DNA of 8,516 nt from Caldilineae bacterium. Its GTDB lineage: Bacteria > Chloroflexota > Anaerolineae > J102. Where the stretch lies: contig RFJM01000112.1 of NCBI GenBank assembly GCA_003694905.1, positions 1 through 8,516 of the forward strand, written 5' to 3'. A program made the position numbers and the translations under genes. The notes under the pieces were generated by a model. The model worked only from the letters and a program-made list of their open reading frames with translations. It had not been told where the DNA came from and did not search any database. Each line of letters starts with the position of its first letter. The stretch's first letter is position 1. This document shows positions 1 to 6,379 of this stretch, one piece after another.

Positions 1-483
1 GAGGATGGCGTCATTCTTATAGGCCTGGAGCCGCAGCGCCAAATGGTAGATGTTTGAGATCCATTCTTCCATCCTCCTCACGCTGTCGGCCGTGCGTTCG
101 CTCAGGCGGGCGCTCTGCATATGGCCGGCGATATCCTGCAGGCGGTCGTAGTATTCCAGGGCTCTATCGTACTTGGCCCGCAGAGCCTGGTCTTTAATCA
201 GCTTCGGGTCATGACTTTCGCGGAACATCTCGGCCACAGCCTGGGCTCGTTCGGCGGGGTCACGCAGGGTGGTTACGATCATGCCCGCGACACCCACAGC
301 CCCCAGCACCAGCCACACCCACCAGTCGAACCAGGGCAGGGAGCGTGGAAAGGGCCGGGGCAGGAATGCTGCCAGGAGCATGGATCCGGCGATGAGGATG
401 GCGTTTTCCACGCGGAAAATCGCCCGATTGAGAATTGCCCTTTGTGCTTCCTTCTCGATCTCACGTCGGATGCTGTCGGTCAT
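1..483 (-). CDS. Two-helix membrane protein with a long helical cytoplasmic tail (C-terminus cut by the left window edge)
   Basis: The frame opens at the ATG at 481-483 and runs without a stop to base 1, giving 161 residues of a longer protein. An in-frame TAA lies four codons upstream, so this ATG is the first possible start; no clear Shine-Dalgarno sequence precedes it. A charged amphipathic N-terminus (residues 1-26) is followed by two hydrophobic helices (about 27-42 and 52-70) joined by a short proline/arginine-rich turn. From residue 72 the chain is charged and predicted helical (for example ALEYYDRLQDIA), with a region around 130-155 that looks like a coiled coil. It begins 81 bases after the solute-binding/VWA gene, same strand, so it is probably the last visible gene of that operon. 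I do not recognise the family. Two helices plus a helical tail would suit a membrane scaffold or a partner of PspA or the VWA protein, but that is inference. Confidence 0.8.
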   Translation of the reverse strand, partial: MTDSIRREIEKEAQRAILNRAIFRVENAILIAGSMLLAAFLPRPFPRSLPWFDWWVWLVLGAVGVAGMIVTTLRDPAERAQAVAEMFRESHDPKLIKDQALRAKYDRALEYYDRLQDIAGHMQSARLSERTADSVRRMEEWISNIYHLALRLQAYKNDAIL

Positions 484-564
484 GATGCTGGCTTACATAG
501 TTGAGTTCGCGTGGAGATGGCGTGGCCGCTCTCTCGGGTACGCAGCTCGCAGACTGCTGTCGGA

Positions 565-2295
565 TCAGAAGTATTGGGAGAGGATACGATAGAGTTCGCG
601 GATCGTCTCGATGTCGCCCTGGCGCATCTGGCCGCCGCTGACCTCGGCCAATGCGCGCAGGGTGTTCAGGTCGGCGTTATCGCCGTAGGCGATGGTGAAA
701 ATGACAATGCGCGCTTGCCCGGTGCTGTTCTGCTCCTGGATCATCCGCCGGAGCGTCGAGAGTCTGGTGCTGCTGGCGTTTTCCAGACCATCGGTCATGG
801 CCACAATGGCATTGATGCGGTCGGCGTCGTTTTCTCGTTGAAGACGCACGAAGGCGGCGCGCACGGCGTCGATGAGCGCCGTGTCACCTCCGGCCTCCAG
901 TTGCTCGATCTCGTCCAGGAGCCACCGGCGATGGGAATCATCCACCACCTGCAAGGGGACGATGTTGTAGACCGAGCCGGCAAACTCCACCATGCCCACC
1001 CGATCCTGCGTGCCTTTGATCTGCGAGACGAAGACCTTCAAGGCCGTGCGCACATTTTCCAGCTTCTCGCCCGACATCGATCCCGAGGTGTCGACAACCA
1101 GGAAGATGTTGGAGGGGCGTTTGGTGTACCACCAGACGTTCTGGACGACCTGGACGACGCTGGGGCCGGGCATTTGCAGGGTCGTCTGGGGTTCTTTGGG
1201 ATCGGCTCCCAGTGCCAACTTGATGGGGGAGTCGGGTGTATCGATGGGGATGCTGAGGTCGGCGGGCCGGAAACCGTGGGAAAGCACCAGTTTTTGTTGT
1301 TCGGGCTCTCGCAGGAATTCGGCGAAAGCCTGGAAGGTACGGCGCTGGTTGTCGGTGACATGGGGTGCATCGAGCAGGGCCAGGGGATGATCTTCCCAGA
1401 GCGTACCCTCATGGGGATAGATGGCCACCAGAGGGTCACCGCCGGAAGCGTTGTGCTGCACCACCAGCGCTTCCTGGACCACCAGGGCATGGAGGAAGTC
1501 GCGGCCCTTTTCGCGCAATTGCTGCATGGCCACGGCTTCGTTCTCGCCGTAGAAGCTGACGGTGTGCTCAATGCTCTGTACATAGTCCAACGTCGCCTGG
1601 GCCGTCACATCCTCTTCGGTGAGTCCACGCGTCTTGCCCGCGCCGGCATAGAACTCGGCCAGGGTGGCCAGCATGCCGCTGGCGTACCCGGTACTGGCGT
1701 GGCTCCAGCGGAAGTCGGGGTCTTCGGCAGCGCGCTTCTGCAGGTCGGTCCAGCCGACGGGCCGGCTTCCCCAGCCCAGCTCTTTGGCGACTTCGGGCCA
1801 GGCGGCAATGACAATAGGGCTGACGGCATAGCGGGCGCTGGCCGCCACACGCCGGGGTGCCACCTCGCTCTGCTCGTCGCGGTGCAATTCGGCCCAGCGC
1901 AGGTCAAGCTGGTCGAGCCAGAGGGAAGCATCGGGGTTCAGGGCTTCAAAGCCGGGGTGGTCGCCCAAAGCCGCGTCGACCATCTGGTCCGGCGGCATGG
2001 CCACCAGTCGTACGGCCATTTGCCTGCCGTCGGGCGTGCGCTGGCGCTTGCTGTTGAAAGCCTCGGCCAGAAGGGTGATCAACTCGGCCTTTTCCGGCGA
2101 ATAGGCGAGGGTGAGGACGGCGGATCTGGGATCGGCCGGCGTGGGGGCTTCCTGGCTCTTGCCCGGAGACGACGAAGTCAACAGGCCGATGAGCACGGCC
2201 AGAAAGACGCACAAGATACACAGCGCCAGCACGATTACCAGCGTGATACTGATGAGCTGTCTGTTGTTGAGGCTTCTTCTCTGCTTGCGCTTCAT
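565..2295 (-). CDS. Membrane-anchored substrate-binding domain fused to a VWA domain
   Basis: This is a 576-residue protein. A basic N-terminus (KRKQRR) leads into one hydrophobic helix (about 14-39); cysteines 26 and 29 sit inside it, but LALC is not a proper lipobox, so it looks like an uncleaved anchor with the rest outside the membrane. Residues about 58-350 resemble a type II extracellular solute-binding protein, ending in the HGFRPAD segment typical of the last helix and strand of that fold. Residues about 394-576 are a VWA domain with a complete metal-ion-dependent adhesion site: DTSGS at 402-406, Thr472 in GGDTAL, and Asp502 in TDG. VWA domains with an intact site bind a divalent metal and a protein ligand. 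The start at 2295 is chosen because a GAGGGTGAG ribosome site overlaps the stop of the preceding solute-binding gene, 10 bases away; a start at 2355 would overlap that gene. No transporter genes follow, so sensing or adhesion is likelier than import. Confidence 0.95.
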   Translation of the reverse strand: MKRKQRRSLNNRQLISITLVIVLALCILCVFLAVLIGLLTSSSPGKSQEAPTPADPRSAVLTLAYSPEKAELITLLAEAFNSKRQRTPDGRQMAVRLVAMPPDQMVDAALGDHPGFEALNPDASLWLDQLDLRWAELHRDEQSEVAPRRVAASARYAVSPIVIAAWPEVAKELGWGSRPVGWTDLQKRAAEDPDFRWSHASTGYASGMLATLAEFYAGAGKTRGLTEEDVTAQATLDYVQSIEHTVSFYGENEAVAMQQLREKGRDFLHALVVQEALVVQHNASGGDPLVAIYPHEGTLWEDHPLALLDAPHVTDNQRRTFQAFAEFLREPEQQKLVLSHGFRPADLSIPIDTPDSPIKLALGADPKEPQTTLQMPGPSVVQVVQNVWWYTKRPSNIFLVVDTSGSMSGEKLENVRTALKVFVSQIKGTQDRVGMVEFAGSVYNIVPLQVVDDSHRRWLLDEIEQLEAGGDTALIDAVRAAFVRLQRENDADRINAIVAMTDGLENASSTRLSTLRRMIQEQNSTGQARIVIFTIAYGDNADLNTLRALAEVSGGQMRQGDIETIRELYRILSQYF

Positions 2296-2298
2296 GAT

Positions 2299-2307
2299 CT
2301 CACCCTC
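2299..2307 (-). promoter_or_regulatory. Ribosome binding site of the binding-protein/VWA gene, overlapping the upstream stop codon
   Basis: The minus strand reads GAGGGTGAG three bases before the ATG at 2293-2295. Its first two bases, GA, are also the last two bases of the TGA that ends the upstream solute-binding gene. This fixes the start at 2295 and suggests translational coupling of the two genes. Confidence 0.7.
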
Positions 2308-3553
2308 AGCCGGCCACGTTGAGTTCGAACCAGCGTAGCAAGGCCTGCAGCACATCGCGGTCGGGCGAGCGCATGGCGCTGGTGCGCGGCACGACCGCGG
2401 CTACACCCTGATCCTGCCAGCGTACAAAGGGGCTGTCGGGCTGGGCGCTGACCGAGATTTCAGAACTGGCAGGACGCAGGCCGTAACGCACCGCTTCTTG
2501 CTGGATCTCGGGCGAGAGCAGGAACTTCTCGAAGTCCAGAGCTGCGTTCTTCTGCAAGGCGCTGGTCTCGGGTCCGATCCAGATGGTCATGGGAAAGTCG
2601 AACCAGGTGACGTACTTGGGATAGCGAATGACGAGCGGCTCACCCCAGCGGTTGAGGATGCCCTGCATGTTGTTCAGCAGGTCGCTTTCCAGCAAGAGGC
2701 CGCCATCGCCCACCGAATAGCCGAAGAGCGCGAAGTCCTCGGCCGTGTAGGCCGAAGCGCCACTGAGGTCGGTGGTGGCGCCCAGCAGTTCACCCAGCCA
2801 GGCCTGGAATTCGGGGTTGGTGACATCTGCGGTGGAGATGTTGGGGCGGTCGTAGTATTCGCCCGCGGCCGCGATCATGGCGCTGAGACCGCCGACGTTC
2901 TTGCGCGGGTCGGGCACTACAAGTTTGAAAAAGCCCCATTCTTCCTTGCCTCCCAGTTCGGGCCAGCCGCCTTTCGCCGTGGCAGCATCGTGGATCACCT
3001 GCCAGTCGATATCACCAAAACGCCGGCTGAGCACCTCGGCCCGGCTCTGGTAGATGCCCCAGCTGGCCAGGCTGAGCACGAGGGGGCGAGCCCGATACTC
3101 GCCATCGGTGAGGAAGACGTCCCGGCCAAGTCGCTCCTTGTAGGCCGCGTTGGCCAGCTCCGGCAGATAGCGGCTGTCGGGAATCCAGGCGGTGGGGAAG
3201 GTCTCCAGGGCCTTCTCCTGCTCGGGAGAGAGGGCCGTGGGATCCACATCGGGCTCGAGCGCACCGAACTCGTTGCGGTCATACTTCCCCAGCGCGGTCA
3301 GCCCGTCCATGGCGATGATCTCGACGCGGATGGGTTCCCCTTCCAGGCGATGGTCTTCCTGATTGTAACGTTCTGCCGCCGCGCGCACCCGGGGTTCCAC
3401 GGGCAGGGCCGTGAGGATGCGCACCTGAATGGGCCCTTTGGGGGTGACGACCAGGGGTTGTTCCCGATTGGTGGCCCGCAGGATCAACGCCGCTGCCACG
3501 ATGACCAGAGCGACGGCGATGATAACGGTAAAGACGATGCGACTTTGTTTCAT
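2306..3553 (-). CDS. Membrane-anchored extracellular solute-binding protein
   Basis: The protein has 415 residues. Basic residues (MKQSR) precede one long hydrophobic helix (about 6-26) with no cysteine, so it is an N-terminal anchor or signal, not a lipoprotein. The remainder looks like a type II (two-lobed) periplasmic binding protein: a first strand with QVRILTALPVEP at about 43-54, a central ligand-cleft region around 160-230, an aromatic segment (YPKYVTWFDFPM, 311-322) and the terminal pattern FEKFLLSPEIQQEAVRYGLRP (341-361), which closely matches the end of the binding domain in the next gene. The two are therefore probably paralogues from a duplication. The ligand cannot be predicted. 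It starts 65 bases after the PH-like gene, with GAGGT four bases before the ATG, and ends 10 bases before the VWA fusion. There is no permease or ATPase nearby, unlike a normal ABC uptake operon. Confidence 0.93.
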   Translation of the reverse strand: MKQSRIVFTVIIAVALVIVAAALILRATNREQPLVVTPKGPIQVRILTALPVEPRVRAAAERYNQEDHRLEGEPIRVEIIAMDGLTALGKYDRNEFGALEPDVDPTALSPEQEKALETFPTAWIPDSRYLPELANAAYKERLGRDVFLTDGEYRARPLVLSLASWGIYQSRAEVLSRRFGDIDWQVIHDAATAKGGWPELGGKEEWGFFKLVVPDPRKNVGGLSAMIAAAGEYYDRPNISTADVTNPEFQAWLGELLGATTDLSGASAYTAEDFALFGYSVGDGGLLLESDLLNNMQGILNRWGEPLVIRYPKYVTWFDFPMTIWIGPETSALQKNAALDFEKFLLSPEIQQEAVRYGLRPASSEISVSAQPDSPFVRWQDQGVAAVVPRTSAMRSPDRDVLQALLRWFELNVAG

Positions 3554-3618
3554 GGGTACCTCGCGATGGCAGAGGATGGGTAGGTCGATGGGTCGGCTCT
3601 GCCGGTCAGAGAAGCGGT
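3554..3618. repeat. Intergenic spacer with two GATGGGT direct repeats and a small hairpin
   Basis: The 65-base gap holds GATGGGT at 3575-3581 and again at 3587-3593 (12-base period), with a partial copy, GATGG, at 3565-3569. Closer to the upstream gene, CTCTG (3597-3601) and CAGAG (3607-3611) could pair as a five-base hairpin. No T-run follows, so it is not a convincing terminator. The repeats could be a binding site or chance. Confidence 0.3.
3558..3562 (-). promoter_or_regulatory. Ribosome binding site of the solute-binding protein gene
   Basis: The minus strand reads GAGGT, then ACCC, then the ATG at 3551-3553. The spacing is on the short side but the core matches, supporting this start. 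Confidence 0.5.
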
Positions 3619-4104
3619 TCAGGCCGGGGGCCGGAGCCAGATATGCTGGGTGCCGGTGGCCAGGGCGGCGGTGCGTTCGGCCGCGTATTCCAGCCCGGCG
3701 ACCTCGACGATCTCATACGCCAGGTCGACACCGAGTCCCACCAGCAACCAACCCTGCGGCTGCAGAGAGGTGTCGAGCCAGCATTGCCGGTAGCCGGGGG
3801 CAGGCCGCAAAGCGAGTCCGTTGATCTCACTCCAGGGGATCAAGAAGTCGGGGCCATGACCGGGCGGTGGGTGGGGGTGCCCCTCCAGGTGTATGCCCTC
3901 GGCCGAGAGGGTTGTACGCAGACGGCGCCGAAGACCGTATCCCCGGCGCGTTGCCAGAAGAGCAGCCAGCCCGAGCACGGCCAGGACGGCCATACCAAGC
4001 CAGGGTCCCGGCCCTCCCAGGCTGGCCAGCAGCAATACCAGACCCAGGCCGAGCAGGCCGCAGTAGAGCCACCAGCCTGCATACAACCTTGTTTCGTGGG
4101 TCAT
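3619..4104 (-). CDS. Two-helix membrane protein with a possible bacterial PH-like domain
   Basis: This is a 161-residue protein. Two hydrophobic helices (about 10-28 and 33-51) with a short glycine/proline turn form a hairpin, followed by a basic stretch (RRGYGLRRRLR, 53-63) that marks the cytoplasmic side. The rest, about 64-161, has the pattern of bacterial PH-like domains attached to membrane hairpins: a GI-containing strand (EGIHLEG, 69-75), the IPWSEI motif (89-94), a further strand and a terminal helix (about 137-149). I infer the PH-like fold from this motif and layout only; a search is needed to confirm it. Start ATG lies 24 bases after the pspA stop without a strong Shine-Dalgarno sequence, so expression may depend on pspA translation. 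In this position it could anchor or signal to PspA at the membrane surface. Confidence 0.82.
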   Translation of the reverse strand: MTHETRLYAGWWLYCGLLGLGLVLLLASLGGPGPWLGMAVLAVLGLAALLATRRGYGLRRRLRTTLSAEGIHLEGHPHPPPGHGPDFLIPWSEINGLALRPAPGYRQCWLDTSLQPQGWLLVGLGVDLAYEIVEVAGLEYAAERTAALATGTQHIWLRPPA

Positions 4105-4128
4105 GGCAGGCCGCGCTTGCGCCCGTGA

Positions 4129-4818
4129 TCAGGATTCGGCCGAATCGGTCAGGCCCAGGCGAGCGCGACGCGCGGCCAGTTGCTGTTCGATGGCGCTGGT
4201 TTCCAGCACTTCTTCCATTTGCTGGTCCAGCTTCTGGGCGTCGATTTCGCCCTGGGCCGCGGCTTTGTCCAGCCGCCGCTGGATGGATTCCTTGATATCG
4301 TCGATGCCGACGGCTTCGGTGCTGACGTCGCCCAGAGCTTCCATGGCTTTGTGCGTCGCCTCTTTGCTTTTCGCCAGCTCCAGCATCGCCTGCAGATGGA
4401 TGCGCTCCTGTTTGACCTCGGTCAGTTTGGCCTCCAGGCGCAGCTTGGCGTCGAGCAGTTTCTGGAATTCTGCCTCCTGGGCGTCGGCCTGTTCGCGGTA
4501 GGTCTCGGCCAGTTGTACCATGGTGTTGTAGCGGGCCTGGGCGGCAACGGCCAGCTTGTCTTTACCTTCCCGCAAGAACAGGTCGATGTTACGATCCAGT
4601 TCCTCGGCTTTGGCCTCGAACTCCCGTTGTTTGCGCCGCAACGTTTTGGCTTCGCCGCCTACGGTCGCAGCCGCATCTTCCAGGGCCTCCAGGTTGTCCT
4701 CGACACGGCGGATGTATTCATCCACCACGGCCAGGCTGTTGGCTTCCAGGGCCTGGTTGACCAACCAGTGGATATTGGCAGAGATGAGGACGCTGACTTT
4801 TTCCAAAAGGGATGCCAT
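4129..4818 (-). CDS. pspA: PspA/IM30 (Vipp1) family protein
   Basis: This 229-residue protein is almost entirely alpha-helical and charged, with a long coiled coil from about 25 to 160 and a second helical block at about 172-220, the layout and length (about 220-230 residues) usual for PspA/IM30. The first helix (MASLLEKVSVLISANIHWLV) is the amphipathic membrane-binding helix. The segment FLREGKDKLAVAAQAR (81-96) matches the family's conserved region where a Gly-rich turn precedes an Ala-rich helix. The usual AEDP motif after helix 1 is missing (ALEANSLAVV instead), so it is a divergent member. PspA proteins assemble on damaged inner membrane and limit proton leakage. The start at 4818 is set by a strong AAGGAGT site; a longer frame from 4905 adds 29 non-family residues and lacks such a site. 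It leads the operon after the longest non-coding gap in the window. Confidence 0.93.
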   Translation of the reverse strand: MASLLEKVSVLISANIHWLVNQALEANSLAVVDEYIRRVEDNLEALEDAAATVGGEAKTLRRKQREFEAKAEELDRNIDLFLREGKDKLAVAAQARYNTMVQLAETYREQADAQEAEFQKLLDAKLRLEAKLTEVKQERIHLQAMLELAKSKEATHKAMEALGDVSTEAVGIDDIKESIQRRLDKAAAQGEIDAQKLDQQMEEVLETSAIEQQLAARRARLGLTDSAES

Positions 4819-4825
4819 GATTGTT

Positions 4826-4832
4826 ACTCCTT
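4826..4832 (-). promoter_or_regulatory. Strong Shine-Dalgarno sequence of pspA
   Basis: The minus strand reads AAGGAGT, seven bases before the ATG at 4816-4818. It is the best ribosome site in the window, decides the pspA start, and suggests high expression of PspA relative to its neighbours. Confidence 0.85.
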
Positions 4833-4889
4833 GGCGTGGGATCTCTTGAGAAGGGATGTGGGAGTGGCTCACAGGGTTCGGAAAGAGGG

Positions 4890-4905
4890 GTGGCTTTTGC
4901 GCCAC
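4890..4905 (-). other. Small hairpin in the pspA leader
   Basis: On the minus strand GTGGC, a six-base GCAAAA loop and GCCAC form a perfect five-base stem. No T-run follows, so it is not a typical terminator. It would lie in the untranslated leader if transcription starts near 4906, and could also be chance. Confidence 0.25.
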
Positions 4906-4922
4906 TATCTGTAGGATAACAC

Positions 4923-4942
4923 AACCTGAGTCGGAAACCTGA
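4923..4942. repeat. Pair of 7-base direct repeats, candidate operator
   Basis: The minus strand carries TCAGGTT twice (4936-4942 and 4923-4929) with six bases between, a 13-base period. OmpR/PhoB-type winged-helix proteins normally bind head-to-tail direct repeats, usually with an 11-base period, and a protein with that domain is encoded just upstream. The site lies directly before the possible -10 element of pspA. Confidence 0.4.
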
Positions 4943-4972
4943 CCTCTGGGTGACAGAAAGCCGACGAATCCA

Positions 4973-6346
4973 CTAGCCGACCAGTTTGTACCCCCGGCCT
5001 CGCACGGTGAGCAGGTAGCGGGGGTTGGACGGATCGGGCTCTATTTTTCGGCGCAGGCGGCTGACCAGCTTCTCGATGGAAGAATCGTATACTTCGTCCA
5101 CATATTCCTCGCCCCAGACCGCTTCCACGATGCTGTACTTGTCACAGATCTTGTTGAGATGACCGTAGAGAAGTAGCAACAAACGGAATTCCAGCCTGGT
5201 CAGGGTCTCGACCGGCTTGCCGTCGACGGTGACCTCGCCCGTTTCCGCATCCACGCGAACGCCTTTGCTCAAGCCCACCTTGACGGCGCTGCGACGCTGC
5301 ACGAAGTAACGAAACAGATCGCAGAAGGGGATGAGATCCCCTTCCTGTTTTCTTAGCAGGCCTTTATGTAGCAGTTCGTTGCGGGTCTGGGGGTCGTGGA
5401 TGGTTTCGGCGCGGAACAAGCCGCTCAGAAACGCCTGCTCTTCCAACGTCAGGTCGCGCCAGATTTTTTCGCACTCGAGGGTAACACTCATGTCCTCGCG
5501 CAGGATGTTGCGCACCTCGCGGTGGATGAGCCAGTCCTCCGTATCACTCCGCTGCACCTCACCCGTTACCGCGGCGAGATGCCGGCAGGCGATCTCGGTC
5601 AGGGTCGGGTGCCCACCCGCCTGTGCCCAAAGGAAACGGATGTCATTGTCGTCGAAGCTGGCATTGAGTGCCTGGATGCGATGGGCAATGAAGTCGCGTG
5701 TTTCCTCTTCCGAGAGGGGGCCGATATAGTGGGTACGCATGGCAAACAGCTCTTTGAACTCGTCCACAAACTCGCCCGAGCGAATGTGCGAGAGTCGGCG
5801 GTCGGTGGCGATGACGTAGGTGAGAGCCGGACCGTGCCTGTCCTTGAGGGCACGCAGATTGAGAAAGGTCCGGGGATTCAGAGTCTCGAAAGCAGCATCG
5901 AATTCATCGAACACCAGCACGGAACGGCGGCCGTAGGTTTCGATGAGGGTGGTGAGGGCCTGGTTGAAACTCAGGGGCACGTGGAAATTGCTGGGGGGAT
6001 TGAGCAGGGTCTCGTAGGCCGAGCGGATGCTGTCCAACAGGCCCGGGTCATCCTCCTTCAGCTCGGCCAGGAACACGCGCAAAATCAGTTCGTAGAAGGC
6101 GTGCTCCGATTGGTCGAGCATGCGATTGCAATCGATGTAGAAGCAGTGAACGCTCTCGGCCAGACCCGGCATCAGGCTGTTGCGGACCTGAGGACGGCAG
6201 AGGTCACGCAGCAAGGCCGATTTGCCCATATTGCTGACCCCAACGATGCTGGCCGATTGGGCATCGGCCACATGTTGCAAGAGGTCTTGTAGGGTGGTTG
6301 TGCGTAGAAAGCGGCTGTTGGTAACAGGAGGTGTGGAGAGCATCAT
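4973..6346 (-). CDS. AAA/STAND-like ATPase with C-terminal OmpR/PhoB-type winged-helix DNA-binding domain
   Basis: The protein has 457 residues. A P-loop ATPase occupies about 1-265: Walker A GVSNMGKS at 36-43 and Walker B VLVFDEFD at 143-150 with Asp147/Glu148, followed by a GPLSEEET segment typical of the Orc/archaeal-ATPase-like branch. Residues about 290-355 look like a linker winged helix. Residues 357-457 are a textbook OmpR/PhoB effector domain: a beta-sheet platform, LTRLEFRLL, the recognition helix region SSIEKLVSRLRRKIE and the ending LLTVRGRGYKLVG. There is no receiver domain, so phosphorylation by a histidine kinase is not the input; ATP binding or a protein partner probably is. 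It ends 154 bases before pspA and is the obvious candidate regulator of that operon. Two adjacent ATGs (6346 and 6343) could start it; neither has a Shine-Dalgarno sequence. The preceding gene ends 30 bases away. Confidence 0.93.
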   Translation of the reverse strand: MMLSTPPVTNSRFLRTTTLQDLLQHVADAQSASIVGVSNMGKSALLRDLCRPQVRNSLMPGLAESVHCFYIDCNRMLDQSEHAFYELILRVFLAELKEDDPGLLDSIRSAYETLLNPPSNFHVPLSFNQALTTLIETYGRRSVLVFDEFDAAFETLNPRTFLNLRALKDRHGPALTYVIATDRRLSHIRSGEFVDEFKELFAMRTHYIGPLSEEETRDFIAHRIQALNASFDDNDIRFLWAQAGGHPTLTEIACRHLAAVTGEVQRSDTEDWLIHREVRNILREDMSVTLECEKIWRDLTLEEQAFLSGLFRAETIHDPQTRNELLHKGLLRKQEGDLIPFCDLFRYFVQRRSAVKVGLSKGVRVDAETGEVTVDGKPVETLTRLEFRLLLLLYGHLNKICDKYSIVEAVWGEEYVDEVYDSSIEKLVSRLRRKIEPDPSNPRYLLTVRGRGYKLVG

Positions 6347-6351
6347 GGGGT

Positions 6352-6379
6352 ATAATCGTCTGGGGAGGGGAAATGTCTA
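6352..6379 (-). promoter_or_regulatory. Possible promoter for the ATPase/winged-helix regulator, giving a near-leaderless transcript
   Basis: On the minus strand TAGACA (6374-6379), 16 bases, then GATTAT (6352-6357) match the -35 (5/6) and -10 (4/6) hexamers. A start about seven bases later would fall at the ATG pair, consistent with the absence of a Shine-Dalgarno sequence. The gene could instead be read through from upstream. Confidence 0.25.

Larger units (their letters stand above)
4819..4972 (-). promoter_or_regulatory. Regulatory gap and probable promoter region of the pspA operon
   Basis: This 154-base gap between the regulator gene's stop and pspA is the only sizeable non-coding stretch. 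It contains the TCAGGTT direct repeats (4923-4942), then TATCCT (4913-4918) as a possible -10 element, then a five-base hairpin and the Shine-Dalgarno site. I find no convincing -35 hexamer at 16-18 bases from TATCCT, which fits an activator-dependent promoter, but the exact start point is not readable by eye. Confidence 0.45.

Noticed and set aside
2200..2230. Possible lipobox cysteine in the anchor of the binding-protein/VWA protein
   Set aside because: The residue before Cys26 is leucine (LALC) and Cys29 also follows leucine (CILC); lipoproteins need Gly, Ala or Ser there.
511..2322. A 603-codon open frame on the plus strand opposite the binding-protein/VWA gene
   Set aside because: It mirrors the real gene in a GC-rich sequence; its translation is rich in Gly, His, Gln and Val with no domain pattern, while the minus strand has a complete VWA motif set.
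2296..2355. A 20-residue N-terminal extension of the binding-protein/VWA protein
   Set aside because: It would overlap the end of the solute-binding gene and place non-hydrophobic residues before a normal basic-plus-helix N-terminus; the ATG at 2295 has its own ribosome site.
2498..3583. A 361-codon plus-strand frame opposite the solute-binding gene
   Set aside because: Shadow frame: no ribosome site or family motif, and fully covered by a convincing minus-strand gene.
4819..4905. A 29-residue N-terminal extension of PspA
   Set aside because: The added residues do not fit the family, and the internal ATG at 4818 has an excellent Shine-Dalgarno sequence.
5396..6292. A 298-codon plus-strand frame opposite the ATPase regulator
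   Set aside because: The minus strand encodes Walker motifs and a canonical winged helix here; the plus-strand product has no recognisable feature.
6351..6356. A perfect TATAAT on the plus strand
   Set aside because: There is no acceptable -35 hexamer at 16-18 bases (GAGGTG is present there), no extended -10, and no plus-strand gene downstream.
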